A stretch of 64,000 bases of DNA from Phalacrocorax aristotelis. Lineage: Eukaryota; Chordata; Aves; Suliformes; Phalacrocoracidae. Below, piece by piece: positions 11,934 through 26,900 of this stretch. The stretch covers positions 15,728,723-15,792,722 of the forward strand of contig NC_134282.1 in NCBI RefSeq assembly GCF_949628215.1, given 5' to 3'. Below the pieces are notes generated by a model that saw only the letters and a program-made list of their open reading frames with translations, did not search any database and was not told the DNA's origin. Both the position numbers and the translations under genes were made by a program. Each line of letters starts with the position of its first letter. Positions within the stretch are counted from its first letter, which is position 1.

Positions 11934-14900
11934 CTGTACAATGGGGAAAAAAAAAAAGAACAACCATTTAAAATTTCTATTTTTAGCTTGAGAGAGAGGT
12001 TAAATAATGGTGTGAGCATGAATGAAGTCAGATTTTGGACAAGCCCAAGTTTTGTGACAGTGATGGATGTGCCCTGTGTAAAGGAAATGACATATGTTCA
12101 TTTCTGTAGGAGCAGCTGTTTTCCCTCACATTCCTCAAGTGACATCCTGAATGCTGTGGTTCCTTTCTGGTCCTACAGATATGTGACTAATGGGAGTTTT
12201 AAGGTTTACAGGTGCTGAAAGGGGTGTATGTGTCTTGGCTCTGATGAATGTAGCAAGGCTGGGAAAAGCTTTACCTGTACAGGCACACTATGGAGGACAT
12301 GATAATGACAATAACAGCTGCGCCTGCCACAACTCCAACGATGATAGCAATTGTATGGTCAGAATCCTCTGTGGGAAGAAGAAGAAAGAAGAGCTCTGTC
12401 AGTGAAGGCTAACCATACTGTGAAGAGAAATTTTTTCTCAACCCTCGCCTGTCTGCTTAGTTTATACTGTGTTCTCCGATAAATGTGGCTTTCTAGAGTG
12501 GTGTCAGACCCAGGTCCTGTACGCTCTACAGAGCCCTGTTGTTGTGCCTTCTGGCACCTCTTCACTGGGGGATCTGTCCCCTTCTTCCTGCTTGAATGAC
12601 CACAGGTTCTCACCCACTGGGTTACTAATTTACATCATGGAAATGAAGAGCAAGCTCAGTCTTCTCCATAATGACACTCATTTTTGAAAGTGGTGTGTGT
12701 AATGCAGACAGTGAAATTCAAAACAGTTTTATTACCTCTCTTTTCAGCCTCACATATTAGTCCTGTGTACAGTTCTGAACATTCACAGCGGAAGTGGACA
12801 GAGGTGCCCTTGGTAGTTTCAGAGCAAACTCCATCATTCTTACAAGGGTCTGGCATACATGGCCCACCTAGTAAAAAGGAAGGAGAAACACTTCAGACTC
12901 TCACATAATCCAACCCTGAGAGAACAGTTCTTGTTTAGATGACACTGACTCCTGATGCTGGACATCCCCTGTATATATCCTATAAACAGTAAGTCAAGGC
13001 TTCTTAGCACCAGAGACAAAGTGATAGAGGTTGACTCACTCCTGTAGCATCCACGAGTGTAGTTTGAAATGCCACAGATTTCATCAGATCCACACACTAT
13101 GTTAGAGCAGAAGACAGTGGAGCTTTCTGTGCATTGGCATCTCTGAGAGCAGTCATCAGTGGTGAATACTTCTCCAATCTGGAAGACAGCAGTTCAAAGT
13201 TAAAAAAATCAGCCAGAAAAAACATGAATGGAGCACTGGGGTCCTGTGCTACTCTTTCCAATGTCTTTGTGATGAATGGCAACAGGGCAGATTTTTTTTA
13301 AGTAGTTTGTACAAAAAAAAGAGAAAGGCAAGCAGCTTGCTAATCCAGCTCTCTGAAACTCAAGGATGACCCAAGAAAGAAGTCAAAAGAAGACTTTGGG
13401 GCATGAGATCCTAGGTCCAGGTGGGATACATGTGCAACCAACAATGTCTAACTGTTTCTGGAGATGGAGAGAGTGGCAGATGCATCACGTCATGCCTCCA
13501 AGGCAATATTGAAATGCTACGTGCCATTTTTCTGGCAAGTGCCACCTGTTCATAGTGAGCGTCTCCCTCCTCCCATAAAACAATCTTGACTGACTTAAGC
13601 CTTTCCTGTGCCAAATCTCTAGTGTTAAAACAGAAATCTATGATATTATGAAGCTGTTCTATCCTCCAGTGGCAATGGAGGATTCTCCATATTCCTCAGA
13701 GTCCAGCCTTGCTTGGGGATCTCTTCATGTCATAGCCAACTCTTATAGACTCTCAGCCCTGCCTATCCCACTCTTCACTGAGGGGGGAGGGACTACAGTC
13801 ATAGAATTTCTCTGTAACTGGTGTGTCGTAAACTTTAGAGCCTATGAGGCTATTATTTAGCTTAATAAAGGTGAATAATTAACATGGAGGTCAGAGTGTA
13901 ATTGTATACTTTCTCTGAGTGCCTGCCTTGAGTATTCTGGCAGGCAGAGTTTCAGAGGCAGACCACGTGAGCTACTCTCTCTTCCCTTTCTCCAGAGACC
14001 AGAATTTTATTAAACAATTGCTTTTTGTTTCTAATGCAAAATTATATGCTGAGGAGAATGAGGAGATTGTCAAAATAATTAGCAGAAGAAAATATTGTTT
14101 GGTGCTGCGGGAGGTGTCTGACCCACAGAGAGACTGTACCTCATAATATTTGTTAAGGTATGTGCAGCCACATTGTTTATAAGGCACGCAGTCAAAGCCA
14201 CTAAGAACATAGCCAGGGAGACATTCACAGCCTTCAACGCAAGGTGATTTGCACTCAGAGGGCCTGGTCAAATCGTTGCAGGATGCTGGGCATGCAGACA
14301 TGCATGAGCTGTAGTTGCTGTTGGCAGGACATGATATTTCTGTACAAATAAGGAGAGACCAGTTAGTTACAGCAGACTGCTGTGCATTACTTACACAATG
14401 CTCTTTATGATCCAGAAGACGTTACTGTTTTGTAGGGGGCAATATGATGGATGCACATACACAGAGATATGCATACATATATAATAGTACTGAAGTTGTA
14501 AGTAAAGCACTCCAAAGTCAGGAAATGCATCACCAAAGATATTTGTATGCTGTGCTCTCATTCCTGGCGCTCAGTGATCTCAAATAACTTCTCACACATT
14601 CAGGGTAGCCATCCCTGTAAGTACCAGAGCTGTTTCACAACTCTGGGAACTGTGTTTCACCAGGAATACAAAGTCATCTAACCATGGGTGATGAAGGGGA
14701 AGTATGGTTTGATGAATCTCCCAACTTGAAAAAAAAATTAGGAAAAAAAGTTTTGAGATTATGACAACTTTTATTTCAGCATTTTTTAGTCCTAAAGATT
14801 TGGAGTTTTCAGCTGAATCTTTTTTATCTCAAAATTTCACAGGCAAAAAAGAGAATTAGTGTATTTTGTAGATTTAAAAAGTGATTGAAATGAAATGTTT

Positions 14901-17900
14901 TTCCTTCAGATTTGTGGCTTGTGATAGGCTCCAAAATTTTAACTTTTTTGCCAGCTGGGAATGGGGACATTTTTTTCCTCTCACAAAACTTCTGATGGCA
15001 GGGGAGCTGACAGCTCTGCTTTCCTCAGTAGCTTTCTAAGCTGCAGTCTAAGTGTGAAAGCCAGCATGGGGCACAGAAGAGAGGCCAGAAGAGCAAGTGT
15101 GCATGCTAAACTGTGAACTGTGACTGGAGCATGAATCAACATGCTTTTGTTCCCTATGGAGCTTCAATATATGGTGCATCTAGGAAAAGCCTTATATCTC
15201 AGATTTTGAGAGTCCTTTAGGCAGAAACAATACTTTCTGGTCCTTCTGTGCTTACCACAAGTTGTCTGTTGCCTCCAGCCTTCCATACTGACTCCTTGCT
15301 GCTGACAAGCCAGCACGTATTCCTCCAGACTGCGACATAAGGTAGCATCCTCATCTCCTGCCACACACATGTCAAACAGGCAGCTCCTGTGTGCAACATG
15401 AGAAAATGTTCATTCCTAATACCTTTGTTACAGTTTATTTTCACCTGATTTTCTGCCTGACTCTGAGTTAGTTCCATTTTCCTGTATCTGTCTGACAGCA
15501 AAACAGAGGAATAAAACGATTAGGAAGATCGGGTCATTTGTTGTGCAGCTGGTGCTAACGTGCGAGGTATTCATATATGAACAAGCAATAAACAGGTACC
15601 TGACTGCTTGTCACAGTAAGTTATTCTTTGTTATCTGCTTCTGTTTTGGGCTAGCATGGCTGCATTTTGCTTATAGAGCACTTTTTAGTGCTGCTAAGTC
15701 TTATAGCTGGACTACACACTTCTTTCAACACGTGGCTGCCCTCCCCCTGTCCACATGCCCTGAATATTGACACAGAATTCTGTTTTACCTAGCATTTGTT
15801 TGCCAATGCTACCTTCTCAGTTTTGCTCATCATCTGAATATCCATGGCCTGACTTTCAGAGGCATTGAGATCTGAGATGAATGGGATTGCAAGTATGCAG
15901 CACCTCAGAAAAATCAGACAACCACTAAAAAGTTAGAACAGGCTGCCCAACCAGGGTGAGAAAAGTAGGCTTAAGAATCAGGATATATACACTGAAGCCA
16001 GCGGTCCAGTTTATCTGGCTTAAGATACCTTCACATTCTTCTCACAGCTAAGAGAGACTTTGAGGTGGGCTTACCTGTCTTTAAACATTAGGTACAACTA
16101 TATGACTAAAGAAAACTGGCAGCTACTTGGCAATTTCATGACTAATGGTGGATGAATAATGAATGTGGGGATGAATCAACAGGCTTCATACAGCTCAAAA
16201 TTAGGTGTGTAGGAATTGTATATGTAGGAGGCCAGAGCAGCACGGGGATCTTTCTTGAAGATACCAGGTTAGTTACTCTTCACTAATCTGTTTTTTGCCC
16301 TTCTCCATGAAAGATTCAAGAAGTGTCACTAACAGCTTCAGCCTTTGTGGCTATAGCATGCAGGCTAGATTTTAGGAAGCTAGAATTGCTACAATGAAAC
16401 TAATAGAGCCAGGTGCTAAGTTCTCACTAAATGAGGATGAGAGCCATAAGCACACTGGAATCCCAGCCTACAGGTATAATACATTATCTGTGTAGGACGA
16501 GAGGAAAGCTACTTTCCAGAGCTAACAGAAAAGTGAAACTCTGAACAGATGGAAAGACAGATCATCACACTTATTTAAAAATAAATAATGGGATTTAAAT
16601 ATATCAAAAATGGAATTACTGGGCCCAGTTCTTCAAAGACACTTACCATCCTCAGTTCCTATTAATACCCTGGAGACTGAAGATGCAAAGTTCTTGTCAG
16701 AAACTAGCACCAAATGGTTTTGCAAATGAAGAGAACAACTCTCTACAGTAGTCACTTACGTCAAATAGAAATTTGGTGAGACTGTAGAATGACACTTTAC
16801 AAAAGGACCATTCAAGTCAGTCAGGATTTGACACCTTGAAGTTCCGTTTTCTTGCTCCAGCTGATTTTTGTTGCAGCCTTGGAAAAGTCCTGGATCTGGT
16901 TCCTCCTCAGATTCATCTTTTGAGTTGACATCTCGTCTGAAAATGAAGTCATCATGAAACCATCAGTTCTCTGTACATCCAGCATTCATGGTACTACTCT
17001 CTAAGGAACACCACAAAAGTACTTCTACCTTGAGGTGTAAGTGTAAGCTTATTTCTCTCTCATGATTTATCCTGAACTGGAAGGAGACAGATAAAGAAAA
17101 TAAAACATGTACTAGAACACTTCCTACCATCTCAGAGATTTATGGGTATTTAGATCAAGAGGGATATCTATAATTCTCTCTTTTGAAATTCTGCATGACA
17201 CAGGCTTCATCCAATGCCTCCTTCACCCAATCTACTCAATAAAACTTGAACATTAGTCAGAATGATGCAGCTGGAATAGGCCACTATTTCTTGGGCATGT
17301 GCTCAGTTTCACTGAACAACTGGCCAGAATTCTCCTGTAGGCATAGACTCCACAGCCCATTTCTGCTCATCACTAGCCTACATACTGTTTTCTACTATTT
17401 TGGCAGACAAGCTTTTGCAGCCAAATTATATCCTGACAGCTAATACAATTCCATTTACGTGCTGACAAAGTTCTAAGTTAGTGCTAAGCAACCTCCAAAG
17501 GTCTTTCAAAGCGAATCGAGAGGGACAGACAGATGGAAGGAAGGGAGGAAGGGAGGAAGTGAGGGAAGGAAACTAACTTCTTTCCCTACCTGCTTCAGTG
17601 TTCTGCATGGACTAATTAGAACAGAATTTGCCTGACCACAAATATCATGGAGAAGTCATGGAGAACGGCGGATGTCCCAGAGGACTGAAGGAAGGCAAAT
17701 GTTACCCCTATCTACAAGAAAGGCTTGAGGGAGTATCCAGGTAACTGTAGGCCCATCAGCCTTACTTCAATCCCTGGGAAAGTTATGGAACGAATCCTCC
17801 TGGGGGCCATCACAAGTCAAATGAAGCACCTGATTGGGAAAAGCCAACATGGCTTCACTAAGCGCAGATCGTGCTTGACAAACCTGGTGGCCTTCTACAC

Positions 17901-20900
17901 CAAAGTGACTTGCCTGGTTGACATGGGGGGGGTGGTGGACGTTGTCTACCTGGACTTCTCCAAGGCCTTTGATAATGTCCCCTACAGTCTTCTGGAGAAA
18001 TTAATGCGTTATGGCCTAGACAAGTGGTCGGTGCAGTGGGTGGGGAACTGGCTGACAGGCCGCACCCAAAGGGTGGTGGTAAATAGCTCCTTTTCCAAGT
18101 GGTGACCTGTCACTAGTGGAGTCCCCCAGGGATCGATATTGGGCCCAATGTTATTCAACATCTTCATAAGTGATCTGGATAATGGGATCAAGTGTAGCCT
18201 GATGAATTTTGCTGATGACACCAAGTTGAGTGGGGAAGTAGACACTCCAGAAGGGAGAACTGCTCTGCAGGAAGATCTGGATAGGCTGGAAGAGTGGGCC
18301 AACAAGAACCTTATGAAGTTCAACAAGGGTAAGTGTACAGTCTTGCACCTGGGAAAACATAATCCGGGAGTGCAGCACAGACTGGGATCCACCTGGCTGG
18401 AGAGCAGCTCTGTGGAAAGGGACCTGGGGGTCCTGGTGAACAGAAAGTTCAACATAAGTGAACAGTGGCTGCTGCGACCAAGAAGGCCAACAGGATGCTG
18501 GATTGCATCAGAAAGGGCATCACCAGCAGACATAAAGAAGTCATTATCCCGCTCTACTCAGCACTTGCCAGGCCACACCTGGAGTGCTGTGTACAGTTCT
18601 GGTCCCTTCTATACAAAAAGGATGTGGACAGGCTGGAAGGGGTGCAGAGAAGGGCCACCAGGATAATCAAAGAACTGGGAAGCTGCCCTTCGAGGATAGG
18701 CTGGGAGAACTGGGTTTGTTCAGCCTTGAGAAAAGGAGGCTTAGAGGGAATCTCATCACTATGTACCGGTACTTAAGGGGTAGCTACAAAGAAGGTGGAG
18801 ACTACCTTTTTACACAGAGTCCCATGGAGAGGACAAGGGGGAATGGACACAAGTTGCTCTTGGGGAGATTCCGATTGGACACGAGAGGGAAATTTTTCAC
18901 AGTGAGGACAGTCAACCATTGGAATAATCTCCCCAGGGAAGTGGTTGGCTCTGCCACGTTGGACACCTTTAAGAGTCGTCTGGACAGGGTGCTGGGCCAC
19001 CTTGTCTAGACTGTGCTCTTCCTAGAAAGGTTGGACTAGGTGATCCCTGAGGTCCCTTCCAACCTGTGATTCCGTGATTCTGCGATCATGTTCATTTATA
19101 CTCAAAAGAATGTCCTTACTTTTTATGTACTGGCAGAAAAAAAACCTAGATAGCCATGAAAGTAAGGAAATCAGACTCTTCAAGAACCTCTTCTGGGAGG
19201 ACCTGTGGATTCATCTTGATGGATTTCAAGCTACGTTCATGTTCCAGAGGGAGGGGTGACACTGAACCAGGAGTTGTGCTCCCTCAGGCCCATCCAGCAC
19301 AACATGATGTACTTATCTTTGCCAGGAACCACGAGCTTGGCAAAGATCTTATTCAACCTTGTGCCCTAGCAGTTGTAATGGCTGTGACTCCAAAGAGGGA
19401 TACTGAACTGGAGTAATGCAGTGATAGTTCAGGCCTCTTTTGGCTAGATAGAAGGGCACTGATAGTTCACCTTAGTGATGAGCAGGAAAAGTCCCTACAC
19501 ACAGACCAAGAGAAGAAGAAAGACCAGAAATAAGACAGTGTAGTTATTCCTGGGTATTAACTATGGCTTAATTAACTCAGTTTCAGTGGCTGTGCTTGCC
19601 ATGGATATCAAGTAGAAAATTAAGTACCTGAGACGAGATGTTGATCTTTTCAGAGGAACTTTCCAGCTCTCACCAAATACATTCACGCTCTTCACCCAAA
19701 CACCGTCTGGCTTTTTGAAGTCATTTTTACGTCTCCCATCAAAGTCACCACACAAGCCTTCCACTCTGTTTCGGTAGGTGTTAGCCAGCTTGATACCTAG
19801 GGAAGTTCAGGGAAAAGAAAAGCCATTACACAGAAATCTTTGCTTCTGAGTGTATGGAAGAGGTGGAAAGCAGTGCCAAGTACCAAATTTCGTGACTCAA
19901 ATCGGAGTTGGTAATGTCACATGGGCTTTATATGTAGGATATGAACACAGCCCTGAACATATATGTTCATACATGTATTCATGAGACTGTTTCTGTGCTC
20001 TGAAACATGGATCATGAAAAAAGTCATTTCTTGCAGCCAATAAGGTGTTATATAACATGACATCACCACCTGAGTGCTCTTAGTGCATACTGCTTACTGC
20101 TTTGCAACAGACTGAATGCACCACCCACTTTTTGCCTTTCACTTGCAATCTGCTTGCTCATTGAGAAACAGAATTCCTATAACATAGATCTTTTCTTTCT
20201 TCAGTTGGAATTTTAGGGTTTGGAACGATGGCCGTGTGTATAAATGACCTGGCACTTTCACCATACATTCAGAAATAACATGGCTATATTCTGTTGTAAA
20301 TCAGGAGTAACTCAGCTTTGAGCAGAGGAGGTAATGTGTGTTCAACTTATATGAGTGAATTGTGTATATGTGATATAAGAGTCCTGCTGAGAAACAGTAA
20401 AGAATGGGATTATCTGGAAGGCTTGAGAGGAAGCATGTAGAAGGATGCACTAACAGCTATATAGCTCGAGGACCTCAGTCCTACAACTGGGTTAAGCTGG
20501 CAAAGGGGCAGATCCAGGCTTCGCCCCAGCATCCTGATTTGCTTTTGTTTTTAATCACTCAGGCCTTATTTAACATGGAAAAAAGTAGAACAGTCTGACT
20601 CTACATCTCATTTTTCCTAAGTTCAGGTGGATCCAGATAAAGAAATGTTAGTTTTATGGGTTTTCTGGTTCCTGGGAAACACTTTTTGTTTTAATTTTCT
20701 GGAAGTTCATATCACAGCCATAGGCTCAAAGGGTGAAGGTTGCTAATTTTGCCTTGGGTTTAGACCTTCTTTGGAATGAGAACATTTTTTGAGACAGTGC
20801 ATAAATATTCCTGCACATTATCTTAGTATCACTTACCTGCGTTTTGATTGCCATCAAAGCTCACATATAAGCCAAAATCTGTCTCCAGGTAAATTCTTCT

Positions 20901-23900
20901 TATCCTCTGATATATATGAATACCTTCATGAGGACGAGCAGGGGGTCTCACCCTTACACCATCCAACTAACAGGGAAAGGAATAAGTTAAAATTCATAAT
21001 ATATTGAAGCCAGATTTAAATCTGGCTTCAGTACAGGTCAATGCTATAAATGAATACTCCTCTTATCTGTTTTTTTGATAAATATATCAGATAATTTAAT
21101 GAGGTAAAAAACTCAGTATTCAGTTTTTAAAGTTAACAAAATAATGTATTCAGGAAAGTGATCTGGACACAGTATTTTCATATAATCCTAAGAGATTTCT
21201 ATTACTGAGCTAAAAAAGAATATATATGAGCTGTGTATACTCCTATGCACCAAAAAAAGGGGAAGGAAATTAAGTTTTCCCAGCATTATTCACACTTTTC
21301 CCTACCACTGGTAAAAATTTGTATGGTTTTATTGTTAGTCTTGGGATATTTAGTGTTTTATTTGTATATCTCCATTTATTTATTTATTTGTTTGTTTGAA
21401 GTAGATATCCTTCATAACTATGGAGAAAAAAGACTCAACACAACTGAAAATGACGTTTGTGGTTGCTCCATAGCACTGCTGTAATAATACAGTTAGGTTT
21501 AATACTTAAATTCTTCAAAACAGACATTTATTACTCAGAGGTGTTTTAGTCCAAGGGAGGGCCTTTCTTTGTGCTCTGCAGTCAGTGAGAGACTTACCAC
21601 AAGCTGCTTGTTCTGCCTGAATCGCACTGTGTGATTGTAAACATTGATGAGAACCTCTTTCAGGTAAGTAATGCGCCGACTTCGACGGAAAGGATAGTTC
21701 ATGCCTTCAATGCTGAACCGTGTCAGAGTATCAGGTAGGTCAGGGATGGTCTGAGCCAGAATATATGTGTATTTTCCTTGAAAGTGGTGCACCAGACCGT
21801 CAAAGGTGATGTAGTGTGGGTCGCCCATGATCCAGCATTTCCCAAAACCTAAAAGGGAAGAGCTTCATTACTCTCCAGTCTGTATGTGCATGTGTCAGAT
21901 TCCATGCATGGATCAGTTTAAAACAAGTCAGATACAAATGATTGCTGCTAGCATGCAGGTCTCTTAAAATAAAGATGGGTGTTCAGGCATCACCCTAGTG
22001 AATGGGCACTCAAGTGGAGAGATGGCCAGAGAAACTCATTCCTCTGCTGAGAACCAGTGCAAGCCAACTGAACTGAAGCAGAACATTAGGGTTTATAGGC
22101 TTTATAGAGACTAAGTCGTGCACATTGGTCCTCTGCAGAGGAATGACTCTACCACACAGCTTGGCTTGCTGTTGGGTCTTAGAGATGTCAGTTTCATAAT
22201 TCTCAGCAATATGTTGCTAACGAAATTATTGGAACATGAAAAGCAGTGTCTAATTTTGGCTGCCTCACTGCTGTCACACTCATTTCTTCTGAGGTTACTA
22301 AATTGATCATTGGGTTCACCAGACCTAACAATCAGATGCAGCGACTGTTGCCTAAGTATTCTCCTTGACCATTGAGGGCAGAGCAAGTCATTATCGCAGG
22401 AGCAAGGCTCTCCTTAAGACTGCTGGGGTGCTTCTGATGTATTTTGCCAAAATGGAGCAGGGGGAAGCTGGATTTGCATTATGGTCTTGTGCTGATCATC
22501 AGTGCAGTAGGACCTATGCCATACTACCCTTCAAAACTAAAGTGTAGAGTCACATGGCAACAAGCTATCTCCTGAACAATCCAATTTACCTAGAGAATAT
22601 GGGATTGACTTTGCTTAGCCAAAGCAACTATTGAAAGAAAAGCACCAATGTTCTTTGACTGGCCTATTACATACCTGTTCAGATCTGCTCTGTCCCATTT
22701 TGCCTTTATTTGTTTCTGTTCTCAAATCAACATACAATTGAAGAAACAGGATCTTTGCCAAAGGATTCACAGACATATCTGAGTTTTGATTTTGGTAGAT
22801 GCAGTGCAAATATATTTTTTTAAATTTTTATTTATATAAACTAGTCAGATTGAACTGTCAAAATTCTAGATGTAAGTAAATTTTCAAATTCTTGTTCCAC
22901 TTCCCTCTACAAATTCTCTGTCTTGTACTGGAACTTTCTATTCTGAGAACTGAGGCCTTTTTGTATTCAATAATGTGTCATCAATAGCACTATCAGAGCT
23001 GCCTTCTTTCCTTGTGGAACAGACTGGAAGTGCTGTGGAAGAAAGAACGGACATCCACATCCATCCTCCTTCTCCAGCCCCCATGGAACACCAAGTGAAG
23101 ACCTGCCTGGACGTACCTGTTGGATTGCACATGTGTTTTCCATTTTTGATCACGCAGGTTTCTTTAGAATCACAGCTATAGCTCTTACATTTGATGACAC
23201 CATTCTTCTGACACTGGCATCTTTTGGTGCAGCGTGGAGTTATCCAGGTCTCCCCAGCCTGGACACAAGTTGTGTTAATAATATATTATCAAGGTGCGCA
23301 CTTTTGCAATGCAATAGAAGTTCAATAGCAAAAAGGGTGTAGGGGCTGGCAAGGTGCAACCTGTCCAGCTGGCGATTCCACATCTACTCAATTCAGGTGT
23401 AGTCTCACCGAGAGCCTGGGAGGGGGGAATCCCAGTCCATTTATCTCATTGTCTTCGACATGAGAATTTGAATACAAAACAGGACTGGGACAGACTGCCT
23501 GAATAACTCTGATCAATTGACTACTTTTGAATATGCCTCAATTTTGGCCTCAGGTGCAGAGTACCAAGCTCCTGCATCTCCTAATACCTGAGCCTGTAGC
23601 TTTTACTAATAGATGATAGGTATTTAAGAGGTAGATCCTCTCTCTCATTCAGATGGACAGGAGACCAACTTTCTACAAGTTTTGCAGCCAGAGATTTGTT
23701 CCACAGACAAACTACTTACACTGTAGTAATTGTTGTCATCATCCCTGCAGCCACAGTTGCTCAGAGGTACACACTTGCCATTACTGAGAACATAATTATC
23801 ATCACACTCACAGCCCTCTGTACACTTTTCTGTCTTCTCACAAAGGGAAGAGGCAAAAATGTTATTGCATGTTGATGGGCAGGTGGAGACGCAGTCAGTG

Positions 23901-26900
23901 TAATGGCTGTGGGGTGGACAGGGCAATGCTGTGTGGGTGAAGAGAGTAGAACCAGCATTATTAAATACATTTAGAAAGTACACTGCAAACACATGTGCCT
24001 GCCTGAAAGCTACAACTTGGCCTATAAAACGGTAGTGTAGAATTGCCTTTTAATAGCTGATTTTGATCATCAACCAGTTTTGGTCTTTTAAATTTTATTT
24101 AAAAACCAACAAAACTAAAACAGAGAAACCTCTCTCTAGCTGCTGATTCAGTTCTATTACAGGTATGCCTGAATTGGTGGCACCTGGCGCTAGATGATTC
24201 AGATTCAGTATTCCAGTTCAGCCACAAATGCCTCTTTGGGCACTGCAAGAAGTTAGAAATTTCAGGACAAACTCCTTAGAATGTTCAACCCTCCAGTCAT
24301 GCAAACCAGGTGTATAACTATCTTAACCACAGGCACAAACACATGCAAGAACAACAGATATGCACCGTCAGACTGAAGACTCATCTAGCTCTACACCCTA
24401 TTTCTGGCAATGACTAGAGATGCATAAGGGGCCAGTTCAAGAAACAGGGTAGCAGGACAAAGGGTGAGTTTGTCCAGTATTTCCCTCCACTTGTGGCAAG
24501 AAGGAAAATAGGAATTTCTGATGGACCTGTTCAACAGTAATCTGGCTTGGGTTTTAACCCGTTAATTGTTTTGTCCTCCACATTATGTGATGATTAATTC
24601 CACAAAGTAATATTAAATTGTGGAAAAAAAAACCCAAACAAAAGAAAAGAAACCCATTGTGTAATCTTTACTCATTTTTACATGATTTTTTTGTAGCTTT
24701 GTTGAATGGGTGGTGAGGCACATACACTGGAAATTAATCCGAGAACATGGCCCATAACAAGCAACTGGCCAAATTGCCAGTTTTCTTTCAAAACACAGCT
24801 AGTGGCATTGAGTTCTGTGTCCTAACATAGTATCCCACTTTGTTTTAGTCTTCTGGTTATATTATTTCTCCATTTTAGGCTCATTGCAATATCTCATGGC
24901 ACTCATTCGGCCATTATCCATAACTTGTGCAGTCCTGAGTTATCACTGGGTTTAGCTCAACATGAACACAGTTCAGTGCAAAAAAGGAATCATAAAATCA
25001 TAATAATAGAATTGCATTTTGTGAGAATTTGGATTTAATTTTCTTTTACATAACTTGTTCATCTAACACTGCTAATTTGTTTTCATGCTATCAGCCATTT
25101 AAGTTTCAGGTTTTTCACTTGCTTGTGCACTTACGACAGAATGTGCTATTCCTCCATTTAATGGTGATTCCATGATTCCTGCAGGTGTCCACATAGACTT
25201 GAACTACATCACAGAGAACAGACTTCATGCCATCATACTGGCACATGTCATAGATGCAGATCTGTATGAAGTCTTCAGGCTTGACTAGATTATGACATGC
25301 TTTGAATTTTTCTGATTTTAGGACATTGCACTGGCTTTCAATGACTGGTTTATTCTCAGAAGTGCAAGGAGGAACATCATCTTCTCTTAAGTCTGGTAAA
25401 CAGCTGCATGAAAGCATAGGCACAGCTGCATTTAAGTTTCAAAGGCATATATAAAATGGAGACTGAAACCAAAAAGTTTGTTTCTACTGAAAGGTATTAA
25501 ACAAATAACGTTGGAGACTACAGTCTTCTTTCTGTTTATGAGTGAAAGATTAGGCAGAAGTAGACCTGCCTGGCAATCACCATGCTGTGTCTCTCTCTGA
25601 ACTTGAGCCTGACTTCTCAGCTTGACCTCAGACCTGTCTTGTCACTGCAAACTTGTGTGGTGATCTGGACGCTTGGCTGACCCTGGCTTTACCCCTTGGG
25701 CTTCCTCTGCTTGCCTTGGTTGGGTAGTACGGGATAGGGCCTGGCTGGTGAGGCCACTGTTTTCTCGGCTGTGTTATCACACTTGGCTCCCTGTCCCTCA
25801 GAGAGCAGCTAGCCCTCACTGTTCCCCAACACCATTGTCCTGCTCTAGGTGTTTTCAGTGTAAAATGAACAGAGGCTATGACCACACGGCCTCACTCCCG
25901 AAGCGTGCATGCAGATCAATAGGATGGCTGTGGTTTCCCTCTGGCCTGTGCAGTGGTATTCTGTGGTGATGGCTTTTTTTTAACTTCAAATTAAGGAAAA
26001 GTCTCATATACACTACTTATATGTTACAAAGTAGCAAAGAGTCAAATCAATTGAAAGGAGACTGTTTCCTGAAGGGAGATGGAAGGTATGAAAAGAAGTT
26101 AAATTTACCCTTCATCACTGTCTTCCTCCACTTTCCAGCTATTTCCAAACTGTGGGACACTGACAAGTGTACCATTGGGTAAGGACAGATCATCTTCATG
26201 ATTATCATTGAAGTTACCACACATGCCATGTACCTGCAAATGAACAAGAACCATATTCTAAGCACAAGCTGTTCTACATCAGCTTCCCCAAAAACTTCTT
26301 ATTCATTGCCTATGAGATGATGTGACCAAATCAACGCCAACAACCAATACTGTACTAGACATTTCAGACATAATACTGTCTGACTGCACTTATGGAGAAA
26401 TAAAATAGAAACTGCAGTAAATCTGTGGTTCCCTAAGGCTTCAAGGCATTTGATTCCATAAGCTGGATGTATTCCCCTAGCCAGGTCATCTTCTCTAACT
26501 ACCCCCTTGGAACACAAGGAAATTGTTGTGAAGAGAAAAAAAAAGAGAAAGGAAAAAAATTACATGTGTTACGTCAGAGCTACAAAGAAAAATGGAATAG
26601 CAAAACACAGGAATAAAAGAAATTAAGAGTAAATGCACAAAGCAGTGATTTTGAAACAGTGCCAGATATTTACATGCTAAATTTTACCTTTGAGACGTAA
26701 GACCGTGGGAGGGTGATTTCCAGATGGTGATTGCCATCATATCTCACTATCATACCAAATTCAGTTTCCACTACTATAAATCGGCCAACATTTCCAATGG
26801 ACACACCTTGCAAACGGTTCTCCACTGGTGTGTAGACTCTCTCATTGTTCAGCTGGAGAAACATGTCATTTATCAGTATGGACATTCTTCCATGAAAGAC

